Notes under the pieces: generated by a model
What the model saw: the letters and a program-made list of their open reading frames with translations, nothing else
What the model was told of the DNA's origin: nothing
Databases searched by the model: none
Made by a program: the position numbers and the translations under genes
NCBI RefSeq assembly: GCF_009848685.1
Contig: NZ_WXTX01000001.1
Coordinates: forward strand, 186,001 to 250,000
Direction of reading: 5' to 3'
DNA length: 64,000 nt
Origin: Andreprevotia sp. IGB-42
GTDB lineage: Bacteria; Pseudomonadota; Gammaproteobacteria; Burkholderiales; Chitinibacteraceae
Shown: positions 1 through 9,323 of the stretch, piece after piece
How the letters are laid out: every line of letters begins with the position of its first letter
How positions within the stretch are numbered: position 1 is the first letter of the stretch

Positions 1-165
1 AACGTTGCCGCGCACCTGCAGCGCGCCCTTCTGCGCCACGAACTGCTTGAGCGGCACCAGCACCGCGCCTTCTGCCGGCACGTCTGCAAAGCTGCCATCT
101 TCGTTCAGGCGCAGCGTGAGGGTATTGTCGTCGACAATCTGGCGGTCACGAATGATCCGGGCCAT
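1..165 (-). CDS. DUF934 family protein (sulfite-reduction partner), N-terminal part
   Basis: The frame opens with ATG at 165 and runs off the left edge of the window after 55 codons. The visible N-terminus (MARIIRDRQIVDDN) and its place directly after cysI match the DUF934 proteins that follow the sulfite reductase gene in betaproteobacteria. Its start codon shares one base with the cysI stop (TAATG), so it is probably translationally coupled to cysI. The family is thought to assist sulfite reduction, but its biochemical role is not settled. Only the first third of the protein is visible, so the assignment rests partly on the neighbourhood. Confidence 0.8.
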   Translation of the reverse strand, partial: MARIIRDRQIVDDNTLTLRLNEDGSFADVPAEGAVLVPLKQFVAQKGALQVRGNV

Positions 166-1841
166 TACACGGCCTCCTTCGCAACGGCCTTGCCCGGGTA
201 AACCTTCGCCTTGAACGGGTCCATGCCGATGCGGTCGAACACCTCGATGAAGCGTTCGTCATCGTGACGGTTTTCCACGAATACGCCAATGATTTTCTCG
301 ATCACGTCCGGCATGTCGTCCTGCGCGAACGAAGGGCCCACCACCTTGCCGATGCTGGCGCTCTCGCCCTGGCGGCCACCCAGCGATACCTGGTACCACT
401 CGGAGCCATTCTTGTCGACGCCCAGGATGCCGATATTGCCGATGTGGTGATGACCACAGGCGTTCATGCAACCCGACATATTGAGCTCGATCTCGCCCAG
501 ATCATGCAGGTAATCGAGATTGTCAAAACGCTCTTCGATCGCCAGCGCGATCGGAATCGACTTGGCGTTGGCCAGCGAGCAGAAATCGCCACCCGGGCAG
601 CAGATCACGTCGGTCAGCAGGCCCACGTTCGGCGTGGCAAAGCCGATGCGCTTGGCTTCTTCCCATACCGCGAACAGCTCGGACTGCTTCACGTACGGCA
701 GGATCAGGTTCTGATCATGCGATACGCGCACTTCGCTGAAGCTGAATTTGTCGGCCAGATCAGCCACGTCATCCAGCTGTTTGTCGCTGGCATCACCCGG
801 CGCAATGCCGCGTGCCTTCAGCGACAAGGTCACACAGGCGTAACCCGCTTTCTTGTGCCCGAACACATTGCGCTCCACCCAGCGTGCAAACGCCGGGTTG
901 CTGGCCTTGGCAGCCAGGAACGATGCATCGTCACCCGTCAATGTTTCGTAGGCAGGGTCGACGAAGAACGCGGCCACGCGGTCGATTTCCGCCTGCGTGA
1001 GCGTTTGCGGGCCATCCTTCAGGAATGCCCACTCTTCTTCCACCTTGGCGGCAAACGCCTCGGGCGTCATCGCCTTGACGAGGATCTTGATACGCGCCTT
1101 GTACTTGTTGTCGCGGCGGCCGTAGCGGTTGTACACACGCAACACGGCATCGAAATACGACAGCAGGTGCTCCTTGGGCAGGAAAGGCTTGATCAGTGCG
1201 CCGATGATGGGGGTACGGCCAAGACCACCACCCACATAGACTTCGAAGCCCACTTCCCCAGCGGCATTGCGCACCACGTTCACGCCGATATCGTGCACCA
1301 GAATGGCGGAACGGTCTTCCTTCGCGCCGTTGACGGCGATCTTGAACTTGCGCGGCAGGTGGGCGAATTCCGGGTGGAAGGTGCTCCACTGGCGGATGAT
1401 TTCGCACCACGGGCGCGGATCGAGGATTTCATCGTGCGCCACACCGGCAAACTGGTCGCTGGTGGTGTTGCGGATGCAGTTGCCGGACGTCTGCACTGCA
1501 TGCATCTGCACGGTGGCAAGGTCGGCCAGGATTTGCGGCACGTTTTCCAGCGCCGGCCAGTTGTACTGGATGTTCTGGCGCGTGGTGAAATGCGCGTAAT
1601 CGCGGTCGTACTTGCGGGCAATCTCGGCCAGTACGCGGATCTGCCGGCTGTGCAGCTCGCCGTAGGGAATGGCCACGCGCAGCATGGGCGCATGGCGCTG
1701 GATATACAGGCCATTCTGCAGCCGCAGCGGACGGAACTCTTCGTCGGTGAGTTCGCCAGCCAGGTAGCGGCGGGTCTGGTCGCGGAACTGCGCAACGCGC
1801 GCGTCCACGATCTGCTGGTCGTAATCGTCGTAAATGTACAT
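165..1841 (-). CDS. cysI: nitrite/sulfite reductase hemoprotein (CysI type)
   Basis: This 558-residue protein would reduce sulfite to sulfide with electrons from a reductase partner, in the cytoplasm, during assimilatory sulfate reduction. The four cysteines that bind the 4Fe-4S cluster and siroheme are visible as C415-x5-C421 (CPGGDFC) and C458-x3-C462 (GCMNACGHH). A duplicated ferredoxin-like half domain precedes them, with siroheme-pocket residues near TSGNCIRNTTSDQ. The length suits the single-gene betaproteobacterial CysI. It overlaps the DUF934 gene by one base and lies 147 bp downstream of a small ORF on the same strand. CysB-type control is likely for the family but no clear site was identified. 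A nitrite reductase role is less likely given the DUF934 partner. Confidence 0.95.
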   Translation of the reverse strand: MYIYDDYDQQIVDARVAQFRDQTRRYLAGELTDEEFRPLRLQNGLYIQRHAPMLRVAIPYGELHSRQIRVLAEIARKYDRDYAHFTTRQNIQYNWPALENVPQILADLATVQMHAVQTSGNCIRNTTSDQFAGVAHDEILDPRPWCEIIRQWSTFHPEFAHLPRKFKIAVNGAKEDRSAILVHDIGVNVVRNAAGEVGFEVYVGGGLGRTPIIGALIKPFLPKEHLLSYFDAVLRVYNRYGRRDNKYKARIKILVKAMTPEAFAAKVEEEWAFLKDGPQTLTQAEIDRVAAFFVDPAYETLTGDDASFLAAKASNPAFARWVERNVFGHKKAGYACVTLSLKARGIAPGDASDKQLDDVADLADKFSFSEVRVSHDQNLILPYVKQSELFAVWEEAKRIGFATPNVGLLTDVICCPGGDFCSLANAKSIPIALAIEERFDNLDYLHDLGEIELNMSGCMNACGHHHIGNIGILGVDKNGSEWYQVSLGGRQGESASIGKVVGPSFAQDDMPDVIEKIIGVFVENRHDDERFIEVFDRIGMDPFKAKVYPGKAVAKEAV

Positions 1842-1988
1842 CGGCGGTACCGGGCAAGACTGGTCAACAATGACCGCAATAATACCAGCCGGCGCTTATC
1901 TATAAAACAAATCGTTTTTCATATTCATATCACCAGAACAGATGAGCGGCTGCGCACGACCTGGTGCGGCGCAAATAACAGCGCGCGG

Positions 1989-2159
1989 CTAATCCGCCTT
2001 CTTGTGATTGTCCGGATCGTATAGCTGGCCGGTTTCGTGATCGAACGGCTGCTGGCGCGGAATGTTCACCCGGTGGACGTTGCGCAAACCGATGCGCCGC
2101 GCGTGGATCAGCCTGTTTACCGGTTCGATCAGCCGTTGTTGCTGGCTTGCCTTGTCCAT
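1989..2159 (-). CDS. small hypothetical protein, 56 aa
   Basis: A short frame starts at ATG 2159 with a good Shine-Dalgarno (AAGGAGC, then 5 bases, then ATG). A longer in-frame start exists at 2192 but lacks a ribosome site. The product is polar and basic, with no membrane segment or cysteine; its end carries DHETGQLYDPDNHKKAD. It lies upstream of cysI in the same direction, 147 bp away, so it may share the transcript. I do not recognise the family. The strong ribosome site and the codon pattern support a real gene. Confidence 0.6.
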   Translation of the reverse strand: MDKASQQQRLIEPVNRLIHARRIGLRNVHRVNIPRQQPFDHETGQLYDPDNHKKAD

Positions 2160-2477
2160 GATGTGCTCCTTGCGTTGACAAACGGCATGCATGCCCAGCC
2201 GATCCCGGCATCACCCGGCGGCGATCAGGCTTTGCATGTGCTCACTATGAGCATAGTACGCATGGCATGCCTGGCAGCGCCCGCTGGTACAGAAGGTCAG
2301 CCGTCTATCGTGCCGCCCCGCATGGTGGTGGATGACTGCCAACAGCATTGCACGCCACCGGCGCCCGGTATCGCTGCGGTTGCAGCGGGCAGCAAACCTG
2401 CAGCCGGCAGAATCGGGGAATATCCGACATGTATTGGCAAAGGCTTTGCGGCACAATAGCGGCTTACTCCGCACGTC

Positions 2478-5132
2478 ATGACGAAAAACATACTGATGAC
2501 CGCCTCCCGCTCTGCCATCCGCCGCCTGGATTACACCGTCCCCGCTTATCTGATCGACCGTGTCGATCTCACTTTCGAGCTGGAAGAAAACAACACGCGC
2601 GTACTGTCGCGGCTGGTGGTCAAGCGCAACACCGGCACGCCGGAAAACACGCCGCTGGTGCTAGACGGCGAAGCACTCACGCTCGAATCCGTGAAAGTGG
2701 ATGGCGCGCCGCTCAAACCCGAGCAATACACGTTGAGCGACAGCACGATCACGCTGCCGGCGATTGCCGATACCGCCATTCTGGAAATCGTTACCCGCAT
2801 CGACCCGGCGGCCAATACTGCGCTATCCGGCCTATATGCATCCAACGGCAATTTCATCACCCAGTGCGAGGCCGAAGGCTTCCGCCGCATCACCTATTAT
2901 CTGGACCGGCCGGACGTGATGGCCAAGTTCACCACCACCATCATTGCCGACAAGACCCGCTACCCGGTGCTGCTATCCAACGGCAACCGCGTAGGCAGCG
3001 GCAACAGCGACAAGAACCGCCACTGGGTGAAGTGGGTAGACCCGTTCAAGAAGCCGGCCTATCTGTTTGCGCTGGTAGCCGGCCGATTCGTTTCGTTGTG
3101 CGATACCTTCGTCACCGCCTCCGGGCGCAATGTGGCGCTGGAAATCCACGTCGAGCCCGGCAATATGGACAAATGCCACCATGCGATGGCGGCAGCCAGG
3201 AAAGCCATGCGCTGGGATGAAGAACGCTTCGGCCTGGAATACGACCTGGATGCCTACATGATCGTCGCCACCAGCGATTTCAACATGGGCGCGATGGAAA
3301 ACAAGGGCCTCAACGTTTTCAATACCAAGTACGTGCTGGCACGCCCGGATACCGCCACCGATGCGGACTTCGATGGCATCGATTCGGTAGTGGCGCATGA
3401 ATACTTCCACAACTGGACCGGCAACCGCGTGACCTGCCGCGACTGGTTCCAGCTCAGCCTGAAAGAAGGGCTGACCGTATACCGCGATCAGGAATTCAGC
3501 AGCGATCTGGGCAGCCGTGCGGTACAGCGCATCCAGAACGTGCGCAGCCTGCGCGAAGCGCAGTTTGCCGAGGACAGCGGCCCGCAGGCGCACCCGATCC
3601 GCCCGGATGAATACCTGGAAATCAACAATTTCTATACCTGGACCGTGTACGAAAAAGGTGCGGAAGTAGTACGCATGTACGCCAGCTTGCTGGGCCGCGA
3701 GGGCTTCCGCAAGGGCATGGACCTGTACTTCAAGCGCCATGACGGCCAGGCGGTAACCTGTGATGATTTCCGCGCCGCCATGGCCGATGCCAATGGTGCA
3801 GACCTGGAGCAATTCGGCCTGTGGTACAAGCAGGCCGGCACGCCGGTGCTGGATGTGGAAGGCGTTTACGACGATGTAGCACGCAGCTACACGCTGACCG
3901 TACGCCAGCACACGCCTGCCACGCCGGGCCAGCCCGACAAACTGCCGCTGCACATGCCGCTGGCCATGGGCCTGCTGGACCGCCGCGGCCAGCCCCTGCC
4001 GCTACGGCTTGCCAGCGAAGCCGCCGCCAGCGGCGACAGCCGTGTGCTGCAACTGCGCAAGGCCGAAGAAGTGTTCACCTTTGTCGACGTACCGTGCCAG
4101 CCTGTACCTTCGCTGCTGCGCGATTTCTCGGCACCGGTGCGCCTCAACTACGGCTACAGCGATGATGAACTGGTATTCCTGATCGCCAACGACACCGATG
4201 CCTTCGCACGCTGGGAAGCGGCCAATACCTATGCCGGCAACCTACTCAAATCCGCGTATCACGCGCTGGGGCACCACGAAGCAGCGGTGATTCCCCCGCA
4301 ATTCATCGAAGCATTCGGCAAGCTGCTGGCCAACGAGCAGCTGGACCCGGCGCTGGTGTCCCTGATGCTGGAACTGCCATCCGAAAACGCGCTGTTCGAA
4401 GCACTGAACGATGTCGACCCGGCGCGCATCCACCTGGCACGGCAAGCGGTGAAGCAGACACTGGCGCGCGAGTTGCGCGCATTGTTCCTGGCCATCTACC
4501 AGCGGCTGAACGATGGTGCGCCATATCACTATGACGGCGATGCCGTGGCGCGCCGCAGCCTGAAAAACGTCTGCCTCGATTACCTGGCCGAGCTGGACGA
4601 ACCGTTGATCAGCGAACTGCTGGCCAACCAGTACCGCCGTACCGACAACATGACCGACCGCTTGGCCGCACTGGCCGCGCTGACGCAGCGTGCGGATGGC
4701 GAGCCCTTCCTGGCCGATTTCGGCAACGTGTGGCAGGACGATGCACTGGTGATGGACAAATGGTTTGCGCTGTCTGCCACCAGCAGTCGCGCTGGCGCGC
4801 TCAACCGCGTGGAAGCGCTGATGCAGCACCCCGCGTTCTCGCTGAAGAACCCGAACAAGGTGCGTGCGCTGATCGGTGCATTCTGCCTGCGTAACCCGCA
4901 GCATTTCCATGCGCTCGATGGCTACGGTTACGCATTTGCTGCCGACCGGGTGATCGAACTCGATCGCATCAACCCGCAGATTGCCGCACGCATGGCCAGT
5001 TGCTTCAACCGCTGGACCAAGCTGGAGCCGGCACGCCAGGCGATGATGAAGGGCGAGCTGGAACGCATTGCCAGGGAGCCGGGGCTATCTGCAGATACAT
5101 TTGAAATCGTCAGCAAGGCTCTGGCGATATAG
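2478..5132 (+). CDS. pepN: aminopeptidase N (M1 zinc metallopeptidase)
   Basis: This 884-residue cytosolic enzyme removes N-terminal amino acids from peptides and belongs to the late steps of protein turnover. The M1 hallmarks are present: the exopeptidase motif GAMEN at residues 271-275 and the zinc site HEYFH at 307-311 with the third ligand E330 eighteen residues on, inside the usual KEGLTVYRDQEF context. These positions sit ten residues after those of E. coli PepN (GAMEN 261, H297), so the ATG at 2478 gives a slightly longer N-terminus; a second ATG at residue 7 is a possible start. The alpha-helical C-terminal domain is complete. No operon partner is evident upstream. Confidence 0.96.
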   Translation: MTKNILMTASRSAIRRLDYTVPAYLIDRVDLTFELEENNTRVLSRLVVKRNTGTPENTPLVLDGEALTLESVKVDGAPLKPEQYTLSDSTITLPAIADTAILEIVTRIDPAANTALSGLYASNGNFITQCEAEGFRRITYYLDRPDVMAKFTTTIIADKTRYPVLLSNGNRVGSGNSDKNRHWVKWVDPFKKPAYLFALVAGRFVSLCDTFVTASGRNVALEIHVEPGNMDKCHHAMAAARKAMRWDEERFGLEYDLDAYMIVATSDFNMGAMENKGLNVFNTKYVLARPDTATDADFDGIDSVVAHEYFHNWTGNRVTCRDWFQLSLKEGLTVYRDQEFSSDLGSRAVQRIQNVRSLREAQFAEDSGPQAHPIRPDEYLEINNFYTWTVYEKGAEVVRMYASLLGREGFRKGMDLYFKRHDGQAVTCDDFRAAMADANGADLEQFGLWYKQAGTPVLDVEGVYDDVARSYTLTVRQHTPATPGQPDKLPLHMPLAMGLLDRRGQPLPLRLASEAAASGDSRVLQLRKAEEVFTFVDVPCQPVPSLLRDFSAPVRLNYGYSDDELVFLIANDTDAFARWEAANTYAGNLLKSAYHALGHHEAAVIPPQFIEAFGKLLANEQLDPALVSLMLELPSENALFEALNDVDPARIHLARQAVKQTLARELRALFLAIYQRLNDGAPYHYDGDAVARRSLKNVCLDYLAELDEPLISELLANQYRRTDNMTDRLAALAALTQRADGEPFLADFGNVWQDDALVMDKWFALSATSSRAGALNRVEALMQHPAFSLKNPNKVRALIGAFCLRNPQHFHALDGYGYAFAADRVIELDRINPQIAARMASCFNRWTKLEPARQAMMKGELERIAREPGLSADTFEIVSKALAI

Positions 5133-5188
5133 ACATGGCATGGTGGCAGTTTGCACTGCCACCCTCCTCAACTGCTGATCGAACTCTC

Positions 5189-5752
5189 ATGCCCAGCCTG
5201 CGCATCTTTTTCCTGCTCATCGCCGCCCTGCTCACGGCCGGCATCACCAATGCGGGGCCTGCTCCGGCGCCTGGCTATGCCGCCTATTCCGAATCCCTGC
5301 CGTGCGTGGACCGCATCGGCCGCTGCTTCGATGCCATGCTGGCCGGCCAGCCTGTCAGTGTGATTGCAGATAAAACCCGTCATCAGCAGATTACTGCCGC
5401 CGCACAGGCCACCAATCGCAAGGTGCGCGATGTTTACTGGGAAGTAGTAGGTGCAGTAGAGAGCGCACGCGCGCTGGAAATCACGGTGAGTGCCAACGCG
5501 CTGGGCCACAGCGAAGTGGGCGAACCGGCCGAGGCACCCGTGCTGACCATCTACCCGCTGGATGGGCAAATCCTGCAGAGCAAGGCTGCCGACGTGGTCA
5601 GCCCCGATGTGAACGTCAATGGCAACGCCATGGTCCAGCGGCAGAATCTGTTGCAGCAGGATGCGCTGCCCACTGGCCGCTATGTGATTGCCATCCGATA
5701 TATCGGCACCGCCAACTGGGAACGCAAGCAGGTGTTCCTGACCGTCAAATAG
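5189..5752 (+). CDS. hypothetical secreted protein, 187 aa
   Basis: I placed the start at the ATG at 5189 because it opens directly onto a signal peptide (MPSLRIFFLLIAALLTAG, cleavage near ITNAG). The 18-codon longer frame from 5135 begins with a non-signal sequence. The mature part is about 165 residues, with a cysteine pair in LPCVDRIGRC that may form a disulfide. A later beta-rich segment mentions a unit resembling APVLTIYPLDGQIL and ends ERKQVFLTVK, suggesting a small periplasmic beta-sandwich. It follows pepN by 56 bp. I do not recognise the family. Confidence 0.7.
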   Translation: MPSLRIFFLLIAALLTAGITNAGPAPAPGYAAYSESLPCVDRIGRCFDAMLAGQPVSVIADKTRHQQITAAAQATNRKVRDVYWEVVGAVESARALEITVSANALGHSEVGEPAEAPVLTIYPLDGQILQSKAADVVSPDVNVNGNAMVQRQNLLQQDALPTGRYVIAIRYIGTANWERKQVFLTVK

Positions 5753-5789
5753 GGTAGCCGCAGCAATCCCGAAACGCCGGAGGACAGCC

Positions 5790-6184
5790 ATGATCAGCCT
5801 CGACCACACCATTTTGCATGTGCGCAACCAGGCCGCATCGCTGCACTTTTATCGGCAGATACTGGGTTTGCAGCACACGGGCCGCGCCGGGCCGTTCGAG
5901 GTGCTGCGGTGAATGACGGCCTCACGCTGGATTTTCTGCAACAAGCCCCCATGGAACCCATCCATCTGGCGTTTGCAGTGGACCGCAGCACGTTCCACAA
6001 CGTGCACCAGCGCCTGATCGAACACGGTATCGCCTTTGGCGGCGATACCTTCAACCGCGATGGCCGGATTGGCGCCAACGCGTTTGGTGCCGCTGGCATG
6101 GCGGAGTCGATCTACTTTCATGATCCGGATCAGCACAATATCGAAATCCGGCTTTACCCGGAAAACGGACGGTCTTATCTCTAA
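5790..6184 (+). pseudogene. VOC-family glyoxalase/bleomycin-resistance-like protein, split by a frameshift
   Basis: Two frames together spell one complete VOC-fold protein. The first (5790-5912, ATG after GGAGG) encodes MISLDHTILHVRNQ, the usual first beta strand with its metal-binding His, and stops at TGA just after FEVLR. The second (5909-6184) continues in another frame with VNDGLTLDFLQQAP and ends with YFHDPDQHNIEIRLY, the classical last strand with its Glu ligand. The frames overlap by GTGA, and adding one base near 5908 would restore a single protein of about 130 residues. It may be a recent inactivation, a sequencing error, or two chains coupled through GTGA. Confidence 0.7.
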
Positions 6185-6682
6185 TCCACTCAGCACCCCA
6201 CAGCAGGGACTGCGAAACCTTGACCAGCCTGAATCGAAGCTCAGCCCCCAAAGTATTGGAAATACATGCGAAATCCATAGTTTGGCCACAGGCCCATTTT
6301 TTTCGAGCTATTCCCTGTTACCCCCAGAGCTTCCAACGCCTGTCGGAACGACTCGAAATTCCAAGACTCACATGTCAACAGATAGAACAATCGTTTTATA
6401 CGATGCCACCGCGTATTCCAAACATCGCTCAATACCAGCGCAACGCTGATTACGATGCCGCGTTCGGCCTCCAGCTCCGAAACTGGCGAGACCCTCGCAG
6501 GCCGACCTATGCCGCGCCCATTGGCAGCATCGTGTGTCCTTCAACTGCTTCAAGAGCGTTGAAACCGTGCGGCCCAATGCGACTCTGTGTAATGGCATGA
6601 ACGGCTACCGATGCGCTACCGTACTCATTCTGGTGTCACGGTGCTCAGCAATGAATACCCGATCGCTGCCTAAGCCAGTGCC
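6185..6682. other. gene-poor 0.5-kb stretch with possible gene debris
   Basis: No convincing intact gene was found here. Open frames on both strands lack ribosome sites and family signatures. On the minus strand one frame without a start codon (about 6625-6500) reads protein-like, for example VAVHAITQSRIGPHGFNALE followed by a stop. Another minus-strand frame (6432-6241) ends with a plausible C-terminal segment (ESWNFESFRQALEALG). These may be remnants of deleted genes. The base composition is less G+C-rich than its neighbours. Confidence 0.35.
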
Positions 6683-8011
6683 TCAGCGCCCGGCAAACTG
6701 GCTCCGCGGCCGGCTCAACCCATAGTGTTCCCGCAAGGTAGAACCAGCGTACTCGGTCCGGAACAGGCCGCGTTCCTGCAAGATGGGCACCACCTTGTCT
6801 ACAAAGGCATTGAACAGCGCGGGATACAGCGGCGGCATCACGTTGAAACCGTCGGCGGCGCCGGTGTTGAACCACTCGGTGATGATGTCGGCAACCTGTA
6901 CCGGTGTACCGGCTACGACGTTGTGGCCACGGGCACCAGCCAGCCGGTAAAGCAACTCACGCAAGGTCGGCCGATCACGTTCCACGATATTGGCCACCAG
7001 CTGGCGGCGGCCGCGATTGTTATCCAGCACGTTGCCAGCCTGACCGAATCGCTCCAGCGGTACCTTGTCATCCCATGCCAAATCAGCAAACGATTGGCCG
7101 GCCATTACCTGCAGCTGAGCCAGGCCATAGGCAGGTACCGTCAGGGTGTTGAGCTCGTGTGCCAGCTCGCGCGCTTCTTGCTCGGTATCGGCCACGAAGG
7201 GGCTGATGCCAGGCAGGATTAGTACCTGGTCCGCATTGCGCCCAAAGCTGGCGGCCTGGTGCTTCAGGTCGGTATAGAACGCCCGCGCATCTTCAACGGT
7301 CTGGTGGGCGGTGAACACCGCCTCTGCATGCCTGGCGGCGAATTCGCGGCCATCGTTGGATGCACCGGCCTGCACCAGCACCGGCCGCCCTTGTGGCGAG
7401 CGCGGCAGGGTGAGTGGGCCGCGCACGTTGTAGAAATCACCGTGGTGGTCGATGGCATGCACCTTGGCGGTATCGAACAGGATGCCGTTGTCACGGTCAA
7501 TCACCAGCGCATCGTCCTCCCAGGAATCCCACAGCTTGTTGGCGACTTCCACGAACTCATGGGCGCGCAAGTAGCGTTCAGCATGTGGCGGCATGTCATC
7601 CAGCCCGTAGTTACGGGCGGCAGCCTTGGCGTAAGTGGTCACGATGTTCCAGCCGGCTCGTCCGTTGGAAATCGTATCCAGCGAGGCAAACTGGCGCGCC
7701 AGGGTATACGGGTCGCTCAGCGTGGTAGAGGCCGATGCAATCAGGCCGATGCGGCTCGTGACCGCTGCGACCGCACTGAGCAAGGTGATCGGGTCCAGCC
7801 CGTGCGAGAGGCGATGCCCGGTGTCGTACGCCAGGCCCGGCACATCCGCCAGGAACACGGAATCCAGTTTGCCGGCCTCGGCCTTCTGCGCAATCTGCTG
7901 ATAGAACGTGATGTCGTTGATGCGCTCCGCACCGCTGTTCAGATGCCGCCAGGCCGCTTCATGGTGGCCGGTATCATGGAGAAAAGCGTTCAGTACAAGT
8001 TGGCGTGGCAT
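6683..8011 (-). CDS. LLM-class flavin-dependent monooxygenase (NtaA/SnaA/DszA type)
   Basis: The 442-residue product belongs to the two-component FMNH2-dependent monooxygenases of the bacterial luciferase-like superfamily, which oxidise sulfones, nitrilotriacetate and similar substrates. Typical blocks are the N-terminal LNAFLHDTGHHEAAWRH strand, the VFLADVPG segment, PITLLSAVAAVTSRIGL, SNGRAGWNIVTT, and the C-terminal GAADGFNVMPP and LFRTEYAG blocks. I chose the ATG at 8011, where the homology begins, over an upstream start that adds 62 unrelated residues. The Shine-Dalgarno is weak. It lies 182 bp downstream of the exported hydrolase genes on the same strand. The substrate cannot be read from sequence. 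It is the most divergent of three such enzymes in the window. Confidence 0.88.
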   Translation of the reverse strand: MPRQLVLNAFLHDTGHHEAAWRHLNSGAERINDITFYQQIAQKAEAGKLDSVFLADVPGLAYDTGHRLSHGLDPITLLSAVAAVTSRIGLIASASTTLSDPYTLARQFASLDTISNGRAGWNIVTTYAKAAARNYGLDDMPPHAERYLRAHEFVEVANKLWDSWEDDALVIDRDNGILFDTAKVHAIDHHGDFYNVRGPLTLPRSPQGRPVLVQAGASNDGREFAARHAEAVFTAHQTVEDARAFYTDLKHQAASFGRNADQVLILPGISPFVADTEQEARELAHELNTLTVPAYGLAQLQVMAGQSFADLAWDDKVPLERFGQAGNVLDNNRGRRQLVANIVERDRPTLRELLYRLAGARGHNVVAGTPVQVADIITEWFNTGAADGFNVMPPLYPALFNAFVDKVVPILQERGLFRTEYAGSTLREHYGLSRPRSQFAGR

Positions 8012-8193
8012 GGCAGTCGACTTATTGGAGGGCTGTTGCCCGGGCAAGCGCACATTGGGCCAGTGAGCGCTCAGCGCCGTCCAATACCGAATTTGAATTT
8101 CCTTATATGCAAAGCCATGCGGTGGATGAACAGTTTGCAGACAGAGCAGCGTCTTCAGACATGCACTCCGATATGTCCAATGTGCTCCCTGGC

Positions 8194-9285
8194 TCAATCA
8201 AGCCGCTTTTTAGCCAGGAACTGCGACATCAAATCCGCGATTTGCTGATTGTTCAAATCAGAGAACGGGAAATGCGTGTTGCCGCGTATGCCGATCTGGG
8301 GAAGGTGCACCAGCGTTGCATCGCCACCATGGCGCTTGATGGCCTCCACCCATAGCTTCGCCATCGCCAGCCGGACACGCCAGTTGTCCTGCCCCGGATT
8401 CACCATCGGCTCGGTCGGGATGTTGTCCCCGTAGTAGACGATGATGGGGATGCGTGTGAGCTTCAGGAACTCCGCCTTCGGTACGGCTACACCGTCGAGC
8501 GAGCCAGCGGCGCTGGGCATGGTCGCCGGCACTTCGCCCTCAGGAAAGACGAAGCCGCTGCCCGGTTCATAAGCGATGACCGCCTTGATGTTCGAATTCT
8601 TCATCGCGGCCAGCCAGCCAAGACCGCCCGAGTGGGAATGCGTAACAAGGACACCGCCGCCAATCTTGTCGAACAAGGCCGAGACGCCATCGACGGCCAC
8701 CTGCGCATCGAACGGCCCGGTATCGGGCACCATCTGCCGGAAATACTGCTCCAGTGCCTCAGGGTCAGCAGAGAACTGCACGCCCGGAAACAGGCTGGGC
8801 CAGTTCCCCAGCCTGAACTGGTTGAACCACCGTTGTTCGTCGGGCACTGCAGAGATGGTTGTTCCCACCGTGCTGCGCGCGGCGCCACCCCGGCGCGGCT
8901 GGTCAAGCAGGTACACCGGGAAGCGTCGGCGCAGGAAAATGGTCTGAAAACCCTCGCGCCCATCAGGCGTGGTTTCCCACGTCTTTGCAAACTCGCCGAA
9001 GCCATGCCACATCACCAGCGGCAACTTTCTGGGGTTCACAGGGATCTGATAGAAAACCCGCGCATGGTCGCCATGCAGCGTCTGCCCATCCGGTAGCGTC
9101 GGCTTCAACGGGTCAAAGGTGCCGCGCTGCTTCAGCACCGTACCGCCCACCGCAAAGCTGCCTTGCTCTTTAATCTGCAGCGGTGCAGCAAAGTGCTTGG
9201 CGGGCTTCTGGGCCAATGCCGCGCCTGCGCTCAGTGCCAGCAAAAAGAATGCGGCCTTGGTCAGCTGGCTCAATGTGGTCATCAC
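8194..9285 (-). CDS. exported alpha/beta hydrolase, 363 aa
   Basis: The N-terminus is a clear signal peptide (LTKAAFFLLALSAGAALAQ), so the enzyme is periplasmic or secreted. The hydrolase fold shows the oxyanion region WHGFGEFAKTWE near residue 95, a nucleophile elbow of the form THSHSGG near 220 with serine as nucleophile, and a C-terminal His in GNTHFPF. Such proteins are esterase-like, and the substrate is unknown. It follows another exported hydrolase gene by 38 bp and appears to be part of the aldo/keto reductase-exporter operon. The second Met of the MMTT start could equally be used. Confidence 0.82.
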   Translation of the reverse strand: MMTTLSQLTKAAFFLLALSAGAALAQKPAKHFAAPLQIKEQGSFAVGGTVLKQRGTFDPLKPTLPDGQTLHGDHARVFYQIPVNPRKLPLVMWHGFGEFAKTWETTPDGREGFQTIFLRRRFPVYLLDQPRRGGAARSTVGTTISAVPDEQRWFNQFRLGNWPSLFPGVQFSADPEALEQYFRQMVPDTGPFDAQVAVDGVSALFDKIGGGVLVTHSHSGGLGWLAAMKNSNIKAVIAYEPGSGFVFPEGEVPATMPSAAGSLDGVAVPKAEFLKLTRIPIIVYYGDNIPTEPMVNPGQDNWRVRLAMAKLWVEAIKRHGGDATLVHLPQIGIRGNTHFPFSDLNNQQIADLMSQFLAKKRLD

Positions 9286-9323
9286 TCAGTCTCCTGGCGT
9301 ATTCATCAGCGTATTGATAAAGG

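Noticed and set aside
264-2024. A 586-codon open frame on the plus strand across cysI.
   Set aside because: It lies opposite a confidently identified cysI with complete cluster motifs. Long antisense frames are common in G+C-rich coding DNA, and it shows no family signature.
6220-6600. A 126-codon plus-strand frame as a gene.
   Set aside because: It has no ribosome site or family features, and its composition (many Pro, Arg, Cys, Ser) is that of a non-coding reading.
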